Source: a virus | Strand: one strand, 5' to 3' | DNA length: 28,356 bases | IMG/VR virus record: IMGVR_UViG_3300010430_000372 | Location: 1 to 28,356 of that record | In this document: piece by piece, positions 5,572 through 12,240 of the stretch | Layout: each line of letters starts with the position of its first letter | Position numbering within the stretch: position 1 is the first letter of the stretch | The notes under the pieces: generated by a model | Database searches by the model: none | What the model saw: the letters and a program-made list of their open reading frames with translations, nothing else | What the model was told of the DNA's origin: nothing | Translations under genes and position numbers: made by a program

Positions 5572-6303
5572 ATGTCACAAGAAATTTATGATTATTGGTA
5601 TCCGTGGCATCCTGCTAGGTTCAAGGCCAAAACAATGCACCTGACACCAGAACAGGACGGCATATATAGACGGCTGATTGATTTCTATATGGAGACAAAA
5701 CAGCCATTGCCAGAAAGTCATGTCGCATTATCACGAATTGTTGGATGTAGTGTTGAAATCATTGAACAAAATGCTTCCAGCATACTTGAAGCATTCTTCG
5801 AGCATAAAGAAGGCATGTATTTTCACAAAACTTGCAACGAAATTTTGGATGATCAGGACGCACATTCTAGACGTAGAAAACGGATAGCATCAAAAGCCGC
5901 AAAAAAACGGTGGTCAAAAGTATCTGAAAACGTTGAAGAAAATGCATCAAGCATGCCCGAAGCAATGCATAAACATGCTACAAAACAAAACAAAACAAAA
6001 CAAAACAATGTTAATAAAAAAACTAAAGCAAAAAAAGACACGGTTCAAAAACCTGCTAACGTTTCGGACGACACCTGGAAGGATTTCAAGAAGCTTCGAA
6101 CAGCCAAGAAAGCACCGATCACACAGACGGTGATAAACATCTTTGACCGAGAAGCATTCAAGGCTGGCATCACATTGGATCAAGCGATGCAGATTTCATG
6201 CATGCGTGGTTGGACAGGCTTCAAAGCTGAATGGGTGCTGAAAGACCAGAACGAGACAGACAGAACCAAGCAAGAATTGTGGGAGTGGGTAAATGGCCAG
6301 TAG
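5572..6303 (+). CDS. DUF1376/YdaU-type replication initiator-like protein
   Basis: The protein has 243 residues. The N-terminal 90 residues (DYWYPWHPARFKAKTMHLT, then EQDGIYRRLIDFYMETKQPL) match DUF1376, a winged-helix-like domain at the front of many phage replication proteins that bind the origin. A basic stretch (RRRKRIASKAAKKRWSK, about 99-115) follows. Then comes a low-complexity linker with Lys, Gln and Asn repeats (about 130-160). The C-terminal domain holds WKDFKKLRTAKKAPIT and a conserved GWTGFKAEWV segment typical of such initiators. An AGGGGG ribosome site precedes the start. The 3' end overlaps the next gene by 11 bases, and together they look like an initiator and helicase-loader pair. 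Confidence 0.8.
   Translation: MSQEIYDYWYPWHPARFKAKTMHLTPEQDGIYRRLIDFYMETKQPLPESHVALSRIVGCSVEIIEQNASSILEAFFEHKEGMYFHKTCNEILDDQDAHSRRRKRIASKAAKKRWSKVSENVEENASSMPEAMHKHATKQNKTKQNNVNKKTKAKKDTVQKPANVSDDTWKDFKKLRTAKKAPITQTVINIFDREAFKAGITLDQAMQISCMRGWTGFKAEWVLKDQNETDRTKQELWEWVNGQ
5981..6007 (+). repeat. Pentanucleotide repeat (CAAAA)5 inside the replication gene
   Basis: Five perfect CAAAA units plus CAA lie in the coding sequence for the low-complexity linker, encoding Lys, Gln, Asn and Thr. The unit length is not a multiple of three, so gain or loss of one unit would shift the frame and remove the C-terminal domain. Confidence 0.9.
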
Positions 6304-6772
6304 AGTTTGGACGACAGACGAAAAGAAAGCTTTGGCCGCAATCGTGTTCCCATTGATCGAGATGCAGAACCATTACGGCAAGAAGATGGACAAGAAGATT
6401 GTCATGCGTGGTTGGGAATTGAAACTAGCTGGACGCTTCACCGTGGATCAGATCATCCATGCCCTGGATGTCTACACGGATCACAACGATGATTTCCCAA
6501 CACCAGCGGACATCATCAAAATCTTGAACCCTGAAAAGCCACGGATCACGGAAGCGCAGTTTGTGCAAGCCTGCAAGGAACAGGAGCGCAACAATTTCCC
6601 AAAATTCAGCCCAGCTTACATGGTGATCCAAGAATATCACAGGCAGGAATACAAGAAGCAGGATGATCACGCCATCAAGTGTGATAAGCTTTTGGAGATC
6701 GCAAAGGCATCTGTGAAGCCAGTTGAGAAAAAACCGAAAAAGGAGATTGGACATGACAACGTACAAAGCTAA
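6293..6772 (+). CDS. Probable helicase-loader-like replication protein
   Basis: This 159-residue protein is mostly helical. It contains KKIVMRGWELKLAGRF and VDQIIHALDVYTDHNDDFPT followed by PADIIKIL (about 36-80). The pattern 'F..DQI..AL..Y....DDFPTPADI..IL' is typical of phage proteins that sit behind DUF1376 or O-type initiators and resemble the G39P-type loader. The C-terminal third is Lys- and Glu-rich and probably flexible. The gene overlaps the initiator by 11 bases and the next gene by 20. A loader needs a host or phage replicative helicase; none is visible in this window, so the host DnaB is the likely partner. The family match is by pattern only. Confidence 0.6.
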   Translation: MASRVWTTDEKKALAAIVFPLIEMQNHYGKKMDKKIVMRGWELKLAGRFTVDQIIHALDVYTDHNDDFPTPADIIKILNPEKPRITEAQFVQACKEQERNNFPKFSPAYMVIQEYHRQEYKKQDDHAIKCDKLLEIAKASVKPVEKKPKKEIGHDNVQS

Positions 6773-7019
6773 ACCAATTTGGTTGCAACGATTAGCAGAA
6801 GAATTCGATGAACCAGCCAAAGCATATTCATGGTTCAGAGATGCGGAAGTCAAAAACGGATATATGATCTTCAACGGAAAGAACGCTGAAAGCCAGATCA
6901 ATTGGGTGGTGAGAAAATACCGTTCAGAATTGAGGGCCGCAAAGCTTGGGAAATTAAAACCAATCACCGCAAAAGACTACGAAAAAATCACACACAAGCC
7001 ACAAGGAACGTTGCTATGA
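6753..7019 (+). CDS. Unknown 88-residue protein
   Basis: I chose the start at 6753 because an AAGGAG ribosome site lies just upstream. The upstream extension of the frame is in the basic tail of the previous gene. The protein (MTTYKAKPIWLQRLAEEF...) is helical and basic at the C-terminus, with YSWFRDAEVKNGYMIF in the middle. It overlaps the previous gene by 20 bases and the next by 4 (ATGA), so it is part of the replication operon. No family is recognised. Confidence 0.55.
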   Translation: MTTYKAKPIWLQRLAEEFDEPAKAYSWFRDAEVKNGYMIFNGKNAESQINWVVRKYRSELRAAKLGKLKPITAKDYEKITHKPQGTLL

Positions 7020-7372
7020 CCGACAAAAAAGAACCACACATGGGAAGATTTGCAGAAGCCCAAGAAAACGTGGAAATAGGGGAAAAGCGGAAGGAAGCAG
7101 GGGAGATCATCCCGCCATTGTCGAAAAAAGAGCATCATGTGGGCGATTTAAGCACCTTGGAGGGCGTTCGTGAGGAGATGGCAAAGGTTTATCGCTTGGC
7201 AAGATCAGGTAAATTGGAGATCGGGCAGGTTACAAAAATGATCTACGTACTGGACAAGATCAGCGTAAACATTCGCAACCAAGCCGAATTGGCGGCGATG
7301 CATCAGGCATACAACGATGCATGGACAGGGTTAAACATTATTCCGCCATCAAAGCCCGTAGAGAGCGATTGA
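7016..7372 (+). CDS. Unknown helical phage protein, possible DNA-binding or adaptor role
   Basis: The start at 7016 overlaps the previous stop as ATGA and has an AAGGAAC site upstream, so I preferred it to the longer frame. The product has 118 residues. The first 45 are polar and probably disordered. Residues 45-100 hold LSTLEGVREEMAKVYRLARS, then GKLEIGQVTKMIYVLDKI, a helical pattern I associate with phage and alphaproteobacterial proteins of unknown function ('GVR.EM.RVYR.AR.G.I'). Small terminase subunits share this helical character, but the large terminase is 2 kb away with an intervening terminator, so this is not claimed. It is the last gene of this run before a 99-base gap. Confidence 0.5.
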   Translation: MTDKKEPHMGRFAEAQENVEIGEKRKEAGEIIPPLSKKEHHVGDLSTLEGVREEMAKVYRLARSGKLEIGQVTKMIYVLDKISVNIRNQAELAAMHQAYNDAWTGLNIIPPSKPVESD

Positions 7373-7386
7373 ATTTCATAAGGTAC

Positions 7387-7444
7387 GATTTGACCTAAAA
7401 AGTATTAGACCACATCAGGTGATCGAATTTGAGAAGATTTGACC
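7387..7444 (+). repeat. Direct repeat GATTTGACC in a 99-base gap
   Basis: Two exact copies of GATTTGACC (7387-7395 and 7436-7444) lie 49 bases apart in the gap 7373-7471, start to start. The gap holds no gene. The TTGACC part is -35-like, but no good -10 follows either copy. The spacing is close to five turns of DNA, which would fit a two-site operator. The evidence is limited to the repeat itself. Confidence 0.35.
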
Positions 7445-7471
7445 CATTTTAAAACAAAAGAGAGAAGCAAA

Positions 7472-7699
7472 ATGAAACATGTCACAGTTAATTACGAAAA
7501 TTTTATGATCTTGCTTTATGCCATTGATGCAATTAAGCGGATGCCCTGGCACGCAAAGTCGATTGTCAATGAAGCAATGAATGCGCTTGAACAACCTGAA
7601 TACATACGCAACCATCCAAAACTTGAAAAGAGCGTGAAAAAGGCGCAATCTGGAAATGTGGTTTATGTATCATTCCCAGCAAAGGAGACAGCGAAATGA
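7472..7699 (+). CDS. Unknown 75-residue protein
   Basis: The start at 7472 is chosen because GAGAGAAG, a ribosome site of the type seen before several genes here, lies 6-13 bases upstream. The protein begins MKHVTVNYENFMILLYAID and contains a helical middle and a basic C-terminus. No motif is recognised. Its stop overlaps the next start by 4 bases (ATGA), so the two are translated together. Confidence 0.5.
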   Translation: MKHVTVNYENFMILLYAIDAIKRMPWHAKSIVNEAMNALEQPEYIRNHPKLEKSVKKAQSGNVVYVSFPAKETAK

Positions 7700-7944
7700 A
7701 GATTAGAACACGAATTAAACATGCCTGGTTGGCCCTCAAAGGTGAAGAAATCTTTGGCCGTATGAAAACCCAGTTTGAATTGCTGGATAGAAAGCTGATG
7801 GATTACAACAGGCGACCAGAATTGCTTCAAGCATGGGAAAAGATCGAAAAGCTTGAAGCTGATTGCAAGCAGTACAAAACAGACCTTGCCAATGTCACAT
7901 CACGTGTCAACAAGTTGAAGAAACAATTGCAGGAAAAGGAGTGA
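7696..7944 (+). CDS. Small coiled-coil protein
   Basis: The protein has 82 residues. Its basic N-terminus (MKIRTRIKHAWLALKGEE) is followed by a long helix with heptad-type spacing, for example KIEKLEADCKQYKTDL and VTSRVNKLKKQLQEKE. This suggests a coiled coil over the last 35 or so residues. It has no membrane segment or catalytic motif. It starts inside the previous gene's stop and ends just before a 29-residue membrane peptide gene. The next two genes also encode a membrane helix and a membrane-plus-coiled-coil protein, so an assembly at the membrane is possible. Confidence 0.5.
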   Translation: MKIRTRIKHAWLALKGEEIFGRMKTQFELLDRKLMDYNRRPELLQAWEKIEKLEADCKQYKTDLANVTSRVNKLKKQLQEKE

Positions 7945-7948
7945 TACC

Positions 7949-8038
7949 ATGGAATTATTCTTGCAAGGGCTATGCTTGGGCATGCTCATTTCATTGGGGA
8001 TTGTTTGGTATTTCACCAGCAAGAACCACCACATTTAA
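7949..8038 (+). CDS. 29-residue single-pass membrane peptide
   Basis: MELFLQGLCLGMLISLGIVW is followed by a short polar, histidine-containing tail. Residues 5-23 are a continuous hydrophobic helix, so the peptide should lie in the inner membrane with its basic tail inside or outside. An AAGGAG ribosome site precedes the start by 8 bases, which makes the frame convincing despite its size. Its place between a coiled-coil gene and a membrane-anchored coiled-coil gene suggests that they act together, perhaps in lysis or superinfection control. No function is proven. Confidence 0.55.
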   Translation: MELFLQGLCLGMLISLGIVWYFTSKNHHI

Positions 8039-8059
8039 ACCCAAATAAGGAGAGAAAAC

Positions 8060-8728
8060 ATGAGAGAATTTATCACAGAAAACCCAGTTGAGATTGTAAC
8101 TTGTGCCATGCTATTCAGCGTTGCGATGATCATGATTGCCAAAGTCTTTTATGACAGCATGAAATCAACAGAAAAAGACCTGGAAGATGCATATGCAAAT
8201 GTGTCGTATAAATCCAAGCTATACCATGCGGCACGTGATGCAAATAATAGGGCGACAGATCATGTCAATTCATTGACACAGAACATCGCATCTTTGACCA
8301 ATTCTTTGGACCAATCCAAAGAGAGCCACAAGCAAGCAACAAAGAAGATCACGCAAATGGGGCAGGAGAATAAGGCCCTTGGTGATGCGTTGGACAGCCA
8401 GCAAAAAAGGATCGATGATCTTGGACAGGAATTGTATTTTGCAGAAGAAAAGATTGCAAAGCATGAAGATCAGATTGAAAAGGTTGTGAAAGAACGTGAT
8501 GAAGCCCTGGACCAATTGAAGGCAGTCACAGGCAAGATCAACCAGATCACAGAAACAATTGAACAGTCCAACCGCAATATCATCCAGTATCGTGCCAAGG
8601 TGCAGGACCTTTCCGATGATCTATGCCAATTGCTGGAGGTCTACCCAAAGAACACACCAAAGGCTATGCGCAAGGTAATCTTGGAATTAAACATGTTGCT
8701 TGATATGAAAGAACCTGATACAAAATAA
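8060..8728 (+). CDS. Membrane-anchored long coiled-coil protein
   Basis: This 222-residue protein has an N-terminal anchor (about residues 10-28, containing VEIVTCAMLFSVAMIMIA). A very long predicted coiled coil follows from about 55 to 195, with many heptads rich in Gln, Asn, Asp and Lys, for example SLTQNIASLTNSLDQSKE. The tail is short and helical. The layout is like an i-spanin, but longer than most, and no partner lipoprotein with a lipobox is seen. It could equally be a membrane scaffold for replication. GGAGAGAAAA precedes the start. A strong terminator lies 36 bases after the stop, so this closes the operon. Confidence 0.6.
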   Translation: MREFITENPVEIVTCAMLFSVAMIMIAKVFYDSMKSTEKDLEDAYANVSYKSKLYHAARDANNRATDHVNSLTQNIASLTNSLDQSKESHKQATKKITQMGQENKALGDALDSQQKRIDDLGQELYFAEEKIAKHEDQIEKVVKERDEALDQLKAVTGKINQITETIEQSNRNIIQYRAKVQDLSDDLCQLLEVYPKNTPKAMRKVILELNMLLDMKEPDTK

Positions 8729-8764
8729 TTCTTCGATGGCCTAGTGTGTGCCATACCTACCTTT

Positions 8765-8798
8765 AAAGCCTTTGGATCATTCCAAGGGCTTTTTTTTT
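8765..8798 (+). terminator. Rho-independent terminator before the packaging genes
   Basis: AAAGCCTTTGGA (8765-8776) pairs with TCCAAGGGCTTT (8781-8792): 12 bp with one G-U, around a 4-base TCAT loop. The T-run continues to 8798. The gap 8799-8832 has TATGCT twice (8798-8803, 8803-8808) but no good -35, so a promoter here is uncertain. Confidence 0.9.
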
Positions 8799-8832
8799 AT
8801 GCTATGCTTCACAGAACAAAGGAGAAAATCAC

Positions 8833-9108
8833 ATGATAGATAATGACAGATTGCCTGGCCCAAACGGTGAACCAGGTAAAGGAATGAAGGTTTCAGAAGC
8901 CTTGGATTATGCGGAAATCTGGTGGAACACAAAAGCCAGATATAGAATGCCAGATCACGGCCAACCCCCTGAACAATGTGGAACACCATCACCAATTATA
9001 CGTGGCCTTGAATGGTCCTATCTTGGCAAGAAGGATAGGTTGCAGGTCATTAAGACATGGTATAGTCAAGTTGGCGTTCACACATTGGAGGGCAAAAATG
9101 TCGGGTAA
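8833..9108 (+). CDS. Unknown protein directly upstream of the large terminase
   Basis: The protein has 91 residues and begins MIDNDRLPGPNGEPGKGMKV. It has WW and WY pairs (IWWNTKARYR, KTWYSQVG), conserved-looking Cys and Pro in PPEQCGTPSPIIRGLEWS, and no membrane segment. An AAAGGAG ribosome site precedes the start. It overlaps the terminase gene by 11 bases. A gene in this place is often the small terminase subunit, but this one lacks an obvious helix-turn-helix, so that role is only suggested by position. Confidence 0.6.
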   Translation: MIDNDRLPGPNGEPGKGMKVSEALDYAEIWWNTKARYRMPDHGQPPEQCGTPSPIIRGLEWSYLGKKDRLQVIKTWYSQVGVHTLEGKNVG

Positions 9109-10687
9109 TCCCCTAACAATTTCATTTGAACATTCACCAACAGCATACGCCGCCGCACAATCAGATGCGGTGGTTTGTGGCATCATGGGGCCATTTGGTT
9201 CAGGTAAGTCGGTTGGTGGTGTCACAGGCATGATGATGAATGCGATGATGCAAGAACCATCTAAAAAGGACAATATCAGGTATTCACGTTGGGCGGTGGT
9301 GCGTGGAACGACACCAGAATTGAGAGCAACCACGATCAAAACATTTGTGGATCAGTTCCCAGAAGGTCCACATGGCCGTGTCGTGTTTTCATCGCCAATC
9401 ACATATCACATCAAATTCCCACCTATGAACGGCCAGCCTGGCATGGATTGTGAAATTGTTTTCCTTGGCCTGGATAAGCCAAAGGACATCAAGAAGCTTT
9501 TATCATTGGAAATCACAGGCGCATTCGTAAATGAAGCCCGTGAATTGCCTGAAACGATTGTTGACGGTATCACAGGTCGTATTGGCCGTTATCCAGCAGG
9601 TGACAAAGGCAAGGCAACAAAGCCATGTGTTTATATGGACACCAACCCACCTGATACGGATAGTTGGTGGTATCGCAAGTTTGAATTGGGTGAGAAGGGC
9701 GTTGTGGTCAATATTGGTGGCAAGGAATATGATTTGTCATGGCGTGGTTACAAACAGCCACCAGCCGTTCTTGAATTGAAGAAGATCACAGATGATCGAT
9801 ATGACAGCCTTAATCCGATGTTCAAATATTCGTTCAAAGCTAATGAGGTGATCCCAGCAGGTGACACATATTGGGGTGTTAATCCAGAAGCGGAGAACCT
9901 TCCACACCTTCCGCCTGCTTATTACCACACATTGATTGCGAACAAGTCCAAAGAATTTATCAACGTTTATGCCGCTGGTGAATATGGTTATGTGGCTGAT
10001 GGCAAGCCAGTTGTGCCAGAGTTCATCGACAGCGTTCATGCAGATGAATTCCCCATCCTTGCTGATAGGCCATTGGTGATTGGTGTTGATATTGGTGGGG
10101 GTACATTGCAACCAGCCGCCGCAATTATGCAACGTTCACCGCTTGGCGTTTGGTTATGTCAGGGCGAGTGCATCGGTAAAGACATGGGCGTTGATAGATT
10201 TGCAGATCAGTTGGAAGTCTACTTGCAAGAGAATTTCCCAGGCTTGCCTATTCATAAGGTTTACACCGATCCAGCGGCAGAAAAGAGGGATGAAATCTTT
10301 GAAACCAAGGTGAATGATTTCCTTGTGTCTAAGGGATTTCCAGTTGAAGCCGCACCAACCAACAACCCAGGCATCCGCCGCCTGGCTATTGCCCAGCCTT
10401 GCAACCGCATGGTCATGGGTAAGCCTGGATTATTGGTCCACAAGACACGTGCGCCAAACATCCGCAAGGGCCTTGGTGGTAAGTGGAATTTCAGAAAGAT
10501 ACAAGTTTCTGGATCAGAGAAATATGCAGAGACACCCGACAAGAACGAATATTCCCACCCATGCGATGCGTTGGGGTATGCCTTATCTGGTGGCGGTGAA
10601 GCCAATCCAGTGAAGAAACTAGGAGCAGAGCAATCAAACAATTTCAACGCTGGTTTTAGTATGGATCAGGGCTTTGACCTGTTCTAA
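9098..10687 (+). CDS. terL: Terminase large subunit (DNA packaging ATPase and nuclease)
   Basis: The start at 9098 is chosen for the GGAGG site upstream; a longer frame upstream is out of phase with the known N-terminus. The product has 529 residues. The ATPase part shows Walker A GPFGSGKS (31-38), a Walker B-like region GAFVNEARE (141-149) with catalytic Glu146, and the motif III segment DTNPP (181-185). The nuclease part shows an RNase H-like Asp triad: Asp331 (VIGVDIGGG), Asp391 (VYTDPAAE) and Asp490 (SHPCDAL). The enzyme cuts concatemeric DNA and pumps it into the prohead through the portal. It starts inside the preceding gene and is followed by a 63-base gap. Confidence 0.93.
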   Translation: MSGNPLTISFEHSPTAYAAAQSDAVVCGIMGPFGSGKSVGGVTGMMMNAMMQEPSKKDNIRYSRWAVVRGTTPELRATTIKTFVDQFPEGPHGRVVFSSPITYHIKFPPMNGQPGMDCEIVFLGLDKPKDIKKLLSLEITGAFVNEARELPETIVDGITGRIGRYPAGDKGKATKPCVYMDTNPPDTDSWWYRKFELGEKGVVVNIGGKEYDLSWRGYKQPPAVLELKKITDDRYDSLNPMFKYSFKANEVIPAGDTYWGVNPEAENLPHLPPAYYHTLIANKSKEFINVYAAGEYGYVADGKPVVPEFIDSVHADEFPILADRPLVIGVDIGGGTLQPAAAIMQRSPLGVWLCQGECIGKDMGVDRFADQLEVYLQENFPGLPIHKVYTDPAAEKRDEIFETKVNDFLVSKGFPVEAAPTNNPGIRRLAIAQPCNRMVMGKPGLLVHKTRAPNIRKGLGGKWNFRKIQVSGSEKYAETPDKNEYSHPCDALGYALSGGGEANPVKKLGAEQSNNFNAGFSMDQGFDLF

Positions 10688-10693
10688 TTGAAA

Positions 10694-10719
10694 AAGGCCG
10701 CTTCAAATGAAACGACCTT
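10694..10719 (+). terminator. Decayed terminator-like hairpin after the terminase gene
   Basis: AAGGCCGCTTC (10694-10704) faces GAAACGACCTT (10709-10719) across an AAAT loop. Nine of eleven positions pair and the other two are both C-A. There is no T-run after it, so it is unlikely to terminate efficiently. It could be a relic or an RNA-processing hairpin. Confidence 0.4.
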
Positions 10720-10750
10720 CCAAACCCATCAAAAGAGAGAAAATCAACCA

Positions 10751-11170
10751 ATGGATAATCCAAACATAACACATGACGAAAATATTTACACAGAAAAATG
10801 GTGGTTCGTATTCCGAGACAGATTGAATGAAAGCTGGTTCGATATATTCACAAATCACCGTGAAGGCTTTGGCCACGTATTCTGCATGACACAAATTGGC
10901 GACCAAACTTTGGTTGTTGACCCTAAGATGGGGCGTGTTCTGAATGTAATCTATAACCAACCAACCAATGACATGATCAAAGAATTGAAGGCCAGAGGGT
11001 GTCGCATTGTCTTTGCGCTATTGCCCAAGGAATTGGATAAATACACGCATCGTGGCCTGTTCATCACCTGCGCTTCCCATGTGGCATATAATGCAGGATT
11101 TGACTTCATGGGCTTCACGCCTTATCAGCTATTCAAGAAACTAATCAAAAAAGGAGCAATCGAAATATGA
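10751..11170 (+). CDS. Virion-region protein with possible permuted papain-like fold
   Basis: The start at 10751 follows a GAGAGAAAA ribosome site. The product has 139 residues. The order of potential catalytic residues is His42 in EGFGHVFCM, Asp58 in TLVVDPKMG, then Cys107 in GLFITCASHVAY at the start of a helix. This order (His before Cys) is typical of circularly permuted NlpC/P60 or LRAT-like enzymes such as YiiX, and related proteins appear near phage portal genes. The C-terminal FTPYQLFKKL also recurs in such phage proteins. A peptidase, amidase or acyltransferase activity is possible but unproven. The stop overlaps the GNAT gene as ATGA. Confidence 0.5.
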   Translation: MDNPNITHDENIYTEKWWFVFRDRLNESWFDIFTNHREGFGHVFCMTQIGDQTLVVDPKMGRVLNVIYNQPTNDMIKELKARGCRIVFALLPKELDKYTHRGLFITCASHVAYNAGFDFMGFTPYQLFKKLIKKGAIEI

Positions 11171-11649
11171 GTTACACAGTAAGATTTGCAACAAAGGCAG
11201 ATATTCAAAAGGCCGTTGAATTTGGCTACCAATTCCATTCTGAAAGTTCATACCGTGACATGGCATTCAGCTTTGAAAATGCGTTCTATTCATTGGAGTG
11301 TATGATCGATGCAGAAGATTTCCATGTGCTGGTGGCTGAATGTGATGGCACGATTGTTGGCCTTTATATCTTTGGCGTTGAAAACCCCTGGACCGTTGAA
11401 AAGGTTGCAATGTGCGTGATCTTTTATATTGACCCACAGCACCGTGGCAAGGCGTGCGCATGTGCGTTGTTGGATAAGGCAGAAGAAATATGCAATAATG
11501 ACGACATCGCATTATTTTACACTTCCAGCACAGCAGGTTTTGATGATGGTGGTGCAAATGAAAGAGCCTTCACAGGCTTGATGCAAAGATACGGTTTCAA
11601 AAATGTTGGTTCATATCTAATAAAGGAGTATTCAAATGGGAAAGATTAA
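11167..11649 (+). CDS. GNAT-family N-acetyltransferase
   Basis: The protein has 160 residues with a complete GNAT layout. The N-terminal helices lie at about 10-50. The strand VLVAECDGTIVGLYIF (53-68) is followed by the acetyl-CoA-binding segment CVIFYIDPQHRGKACACALL (82-101), where QHRGKA is the Q/RxxGxG/A-type pyrophosphate loop. The enzyme moves acetyl from acetyl-CoA to an amine; the substrate is unknown. GNAT genes between terminase and portal recur in T7-like and BPP-1-like phages, where a role in host takeover or virion-protein acetylation has been suggested. It overlaps both neighbours (4 and 14 bases). Confidence 0.85.
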   Translation: MSYTVRFATKADIQKAVEFGYQFHSESSYRDMAFSFENAFYSLECMIDAEDFHVLVAECDGTIVGLYIFGVENPWTVEKVAMCVIFYIDPQHRGKACACALLDKAEEICNNDDIALFYTSSTAGFDDGGANERAFTGLMQRYGFKNVGSYLIKEYSNGKD

Positions 11650-11860
11650 GAAGATTTTTGCACCAAAAGCACCAAAGCCCGATCCAGAGTTGGTGAAGGC
11701 ACAGCGTGAAGCGGATGCGGCGGCCAAACGCCGTGAAGAACGATCACAGCGTGAATTGTCAGCGGCACAGCGTGCGGCACGTGGCAGATCATCGGGGCGT
11801 AGATTGTTGCTTGCGCCAGGGCGTGAAGATGAAATGAGCAAGAAGGACACACTAGGATGA
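11636..11860 (+). CDS. Small basic, Ala/Arg-rich protein, unknown function
   Basis: The protein has 74 residues with a very basic N-terminus (MGKIKKIFAPKAPKPDPEL) and a helical Ala/Arg/Glu-rich centre (AQREADAAAKRREERSQREL). The sequence RRLLLAPGRED lies near the end. Similar short proteins occur next to portal genes in podoviruses, where they may be virion or assembly factors. AAAGGAG lies upstream of the start. It overlaps the GNAT gene by 14 bases and the next gene by 4. The function is unknown. Confidence 0.6.
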   Translation: MGKIKKIFAPKAPKPDPELVKAQREADAAAKRREERSQRELSAAQRAARGRSSGRRLLLAPGREDEMSKKDTLG

Positions 11861-12240
11861 TTTTCCCAAAAATTAGACCAGATCAAATTGCCATCATATG
11901 TGGGCCTAAGAAATCAGGCTTGCACATGGCTTTGGCAATTATGATGAAAGAAGACCAAAGAGCGGCAACATATGCGCCACAGGTCATGACAGACTTCAAA
12001 GCGGTCAGATCGTTGATTGAGAAAAACCCAGATGCATATCAGCTTTTCTATATCATGCGAGACATAACAGACGTGATGATGTTGCAGAAGCAAGATGGCA
12101 TTAATGACAATCCATTGATCAAGAATGCTGAATTGAAAGAATATGTGGATGCAGGCGGTGATGTCATTATTGTGAATTACAACAAAATGAAATCATCGGA
12201 TGTATTCAAAGAGATCGAGAAGGAGCAGGCTAATGGCTAG
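11857..12240 (+). CDS. Unknown protein with degenerate P-loop-like segment
   Basis: The protein has 127 residues. The N-terminus AIICGPKKSGLHMALAIMM (about 12-30) looks like strand, loop and helix of a P-loop NTPase, but the usual GK[S/T] is replaced by GLH, so nucleotide hydrolysis is doubtful. The rest alternates helices and a strand (GGDVIIVNYNKMKSS, about 100-114) in an alpha/beta pattern that resembles a small NTPase-like fold. It overlaps the previous gene by ATGA and the portal gene by 8 bases. A role in capsid or portal assembly is suggested by context only. Confidence 0.5.
   Translation: MIFPKIRPDQIAIICGPKKSGLHMALAIMMKEDQRAATYAPQVMTDFKAVRSLIEKNPDAYQLFYIMRDITDVMMLQKQDGINDNPLIKNAELKEYVDAGGDVIIVNYNKMKSSDVFKEIEKEQANG

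Noticed and set aside
10694-10719. Active terminator after the terminase gene
   Set aside because: Two mismatches and no T-run. It is listed only as a decayed hairpin.
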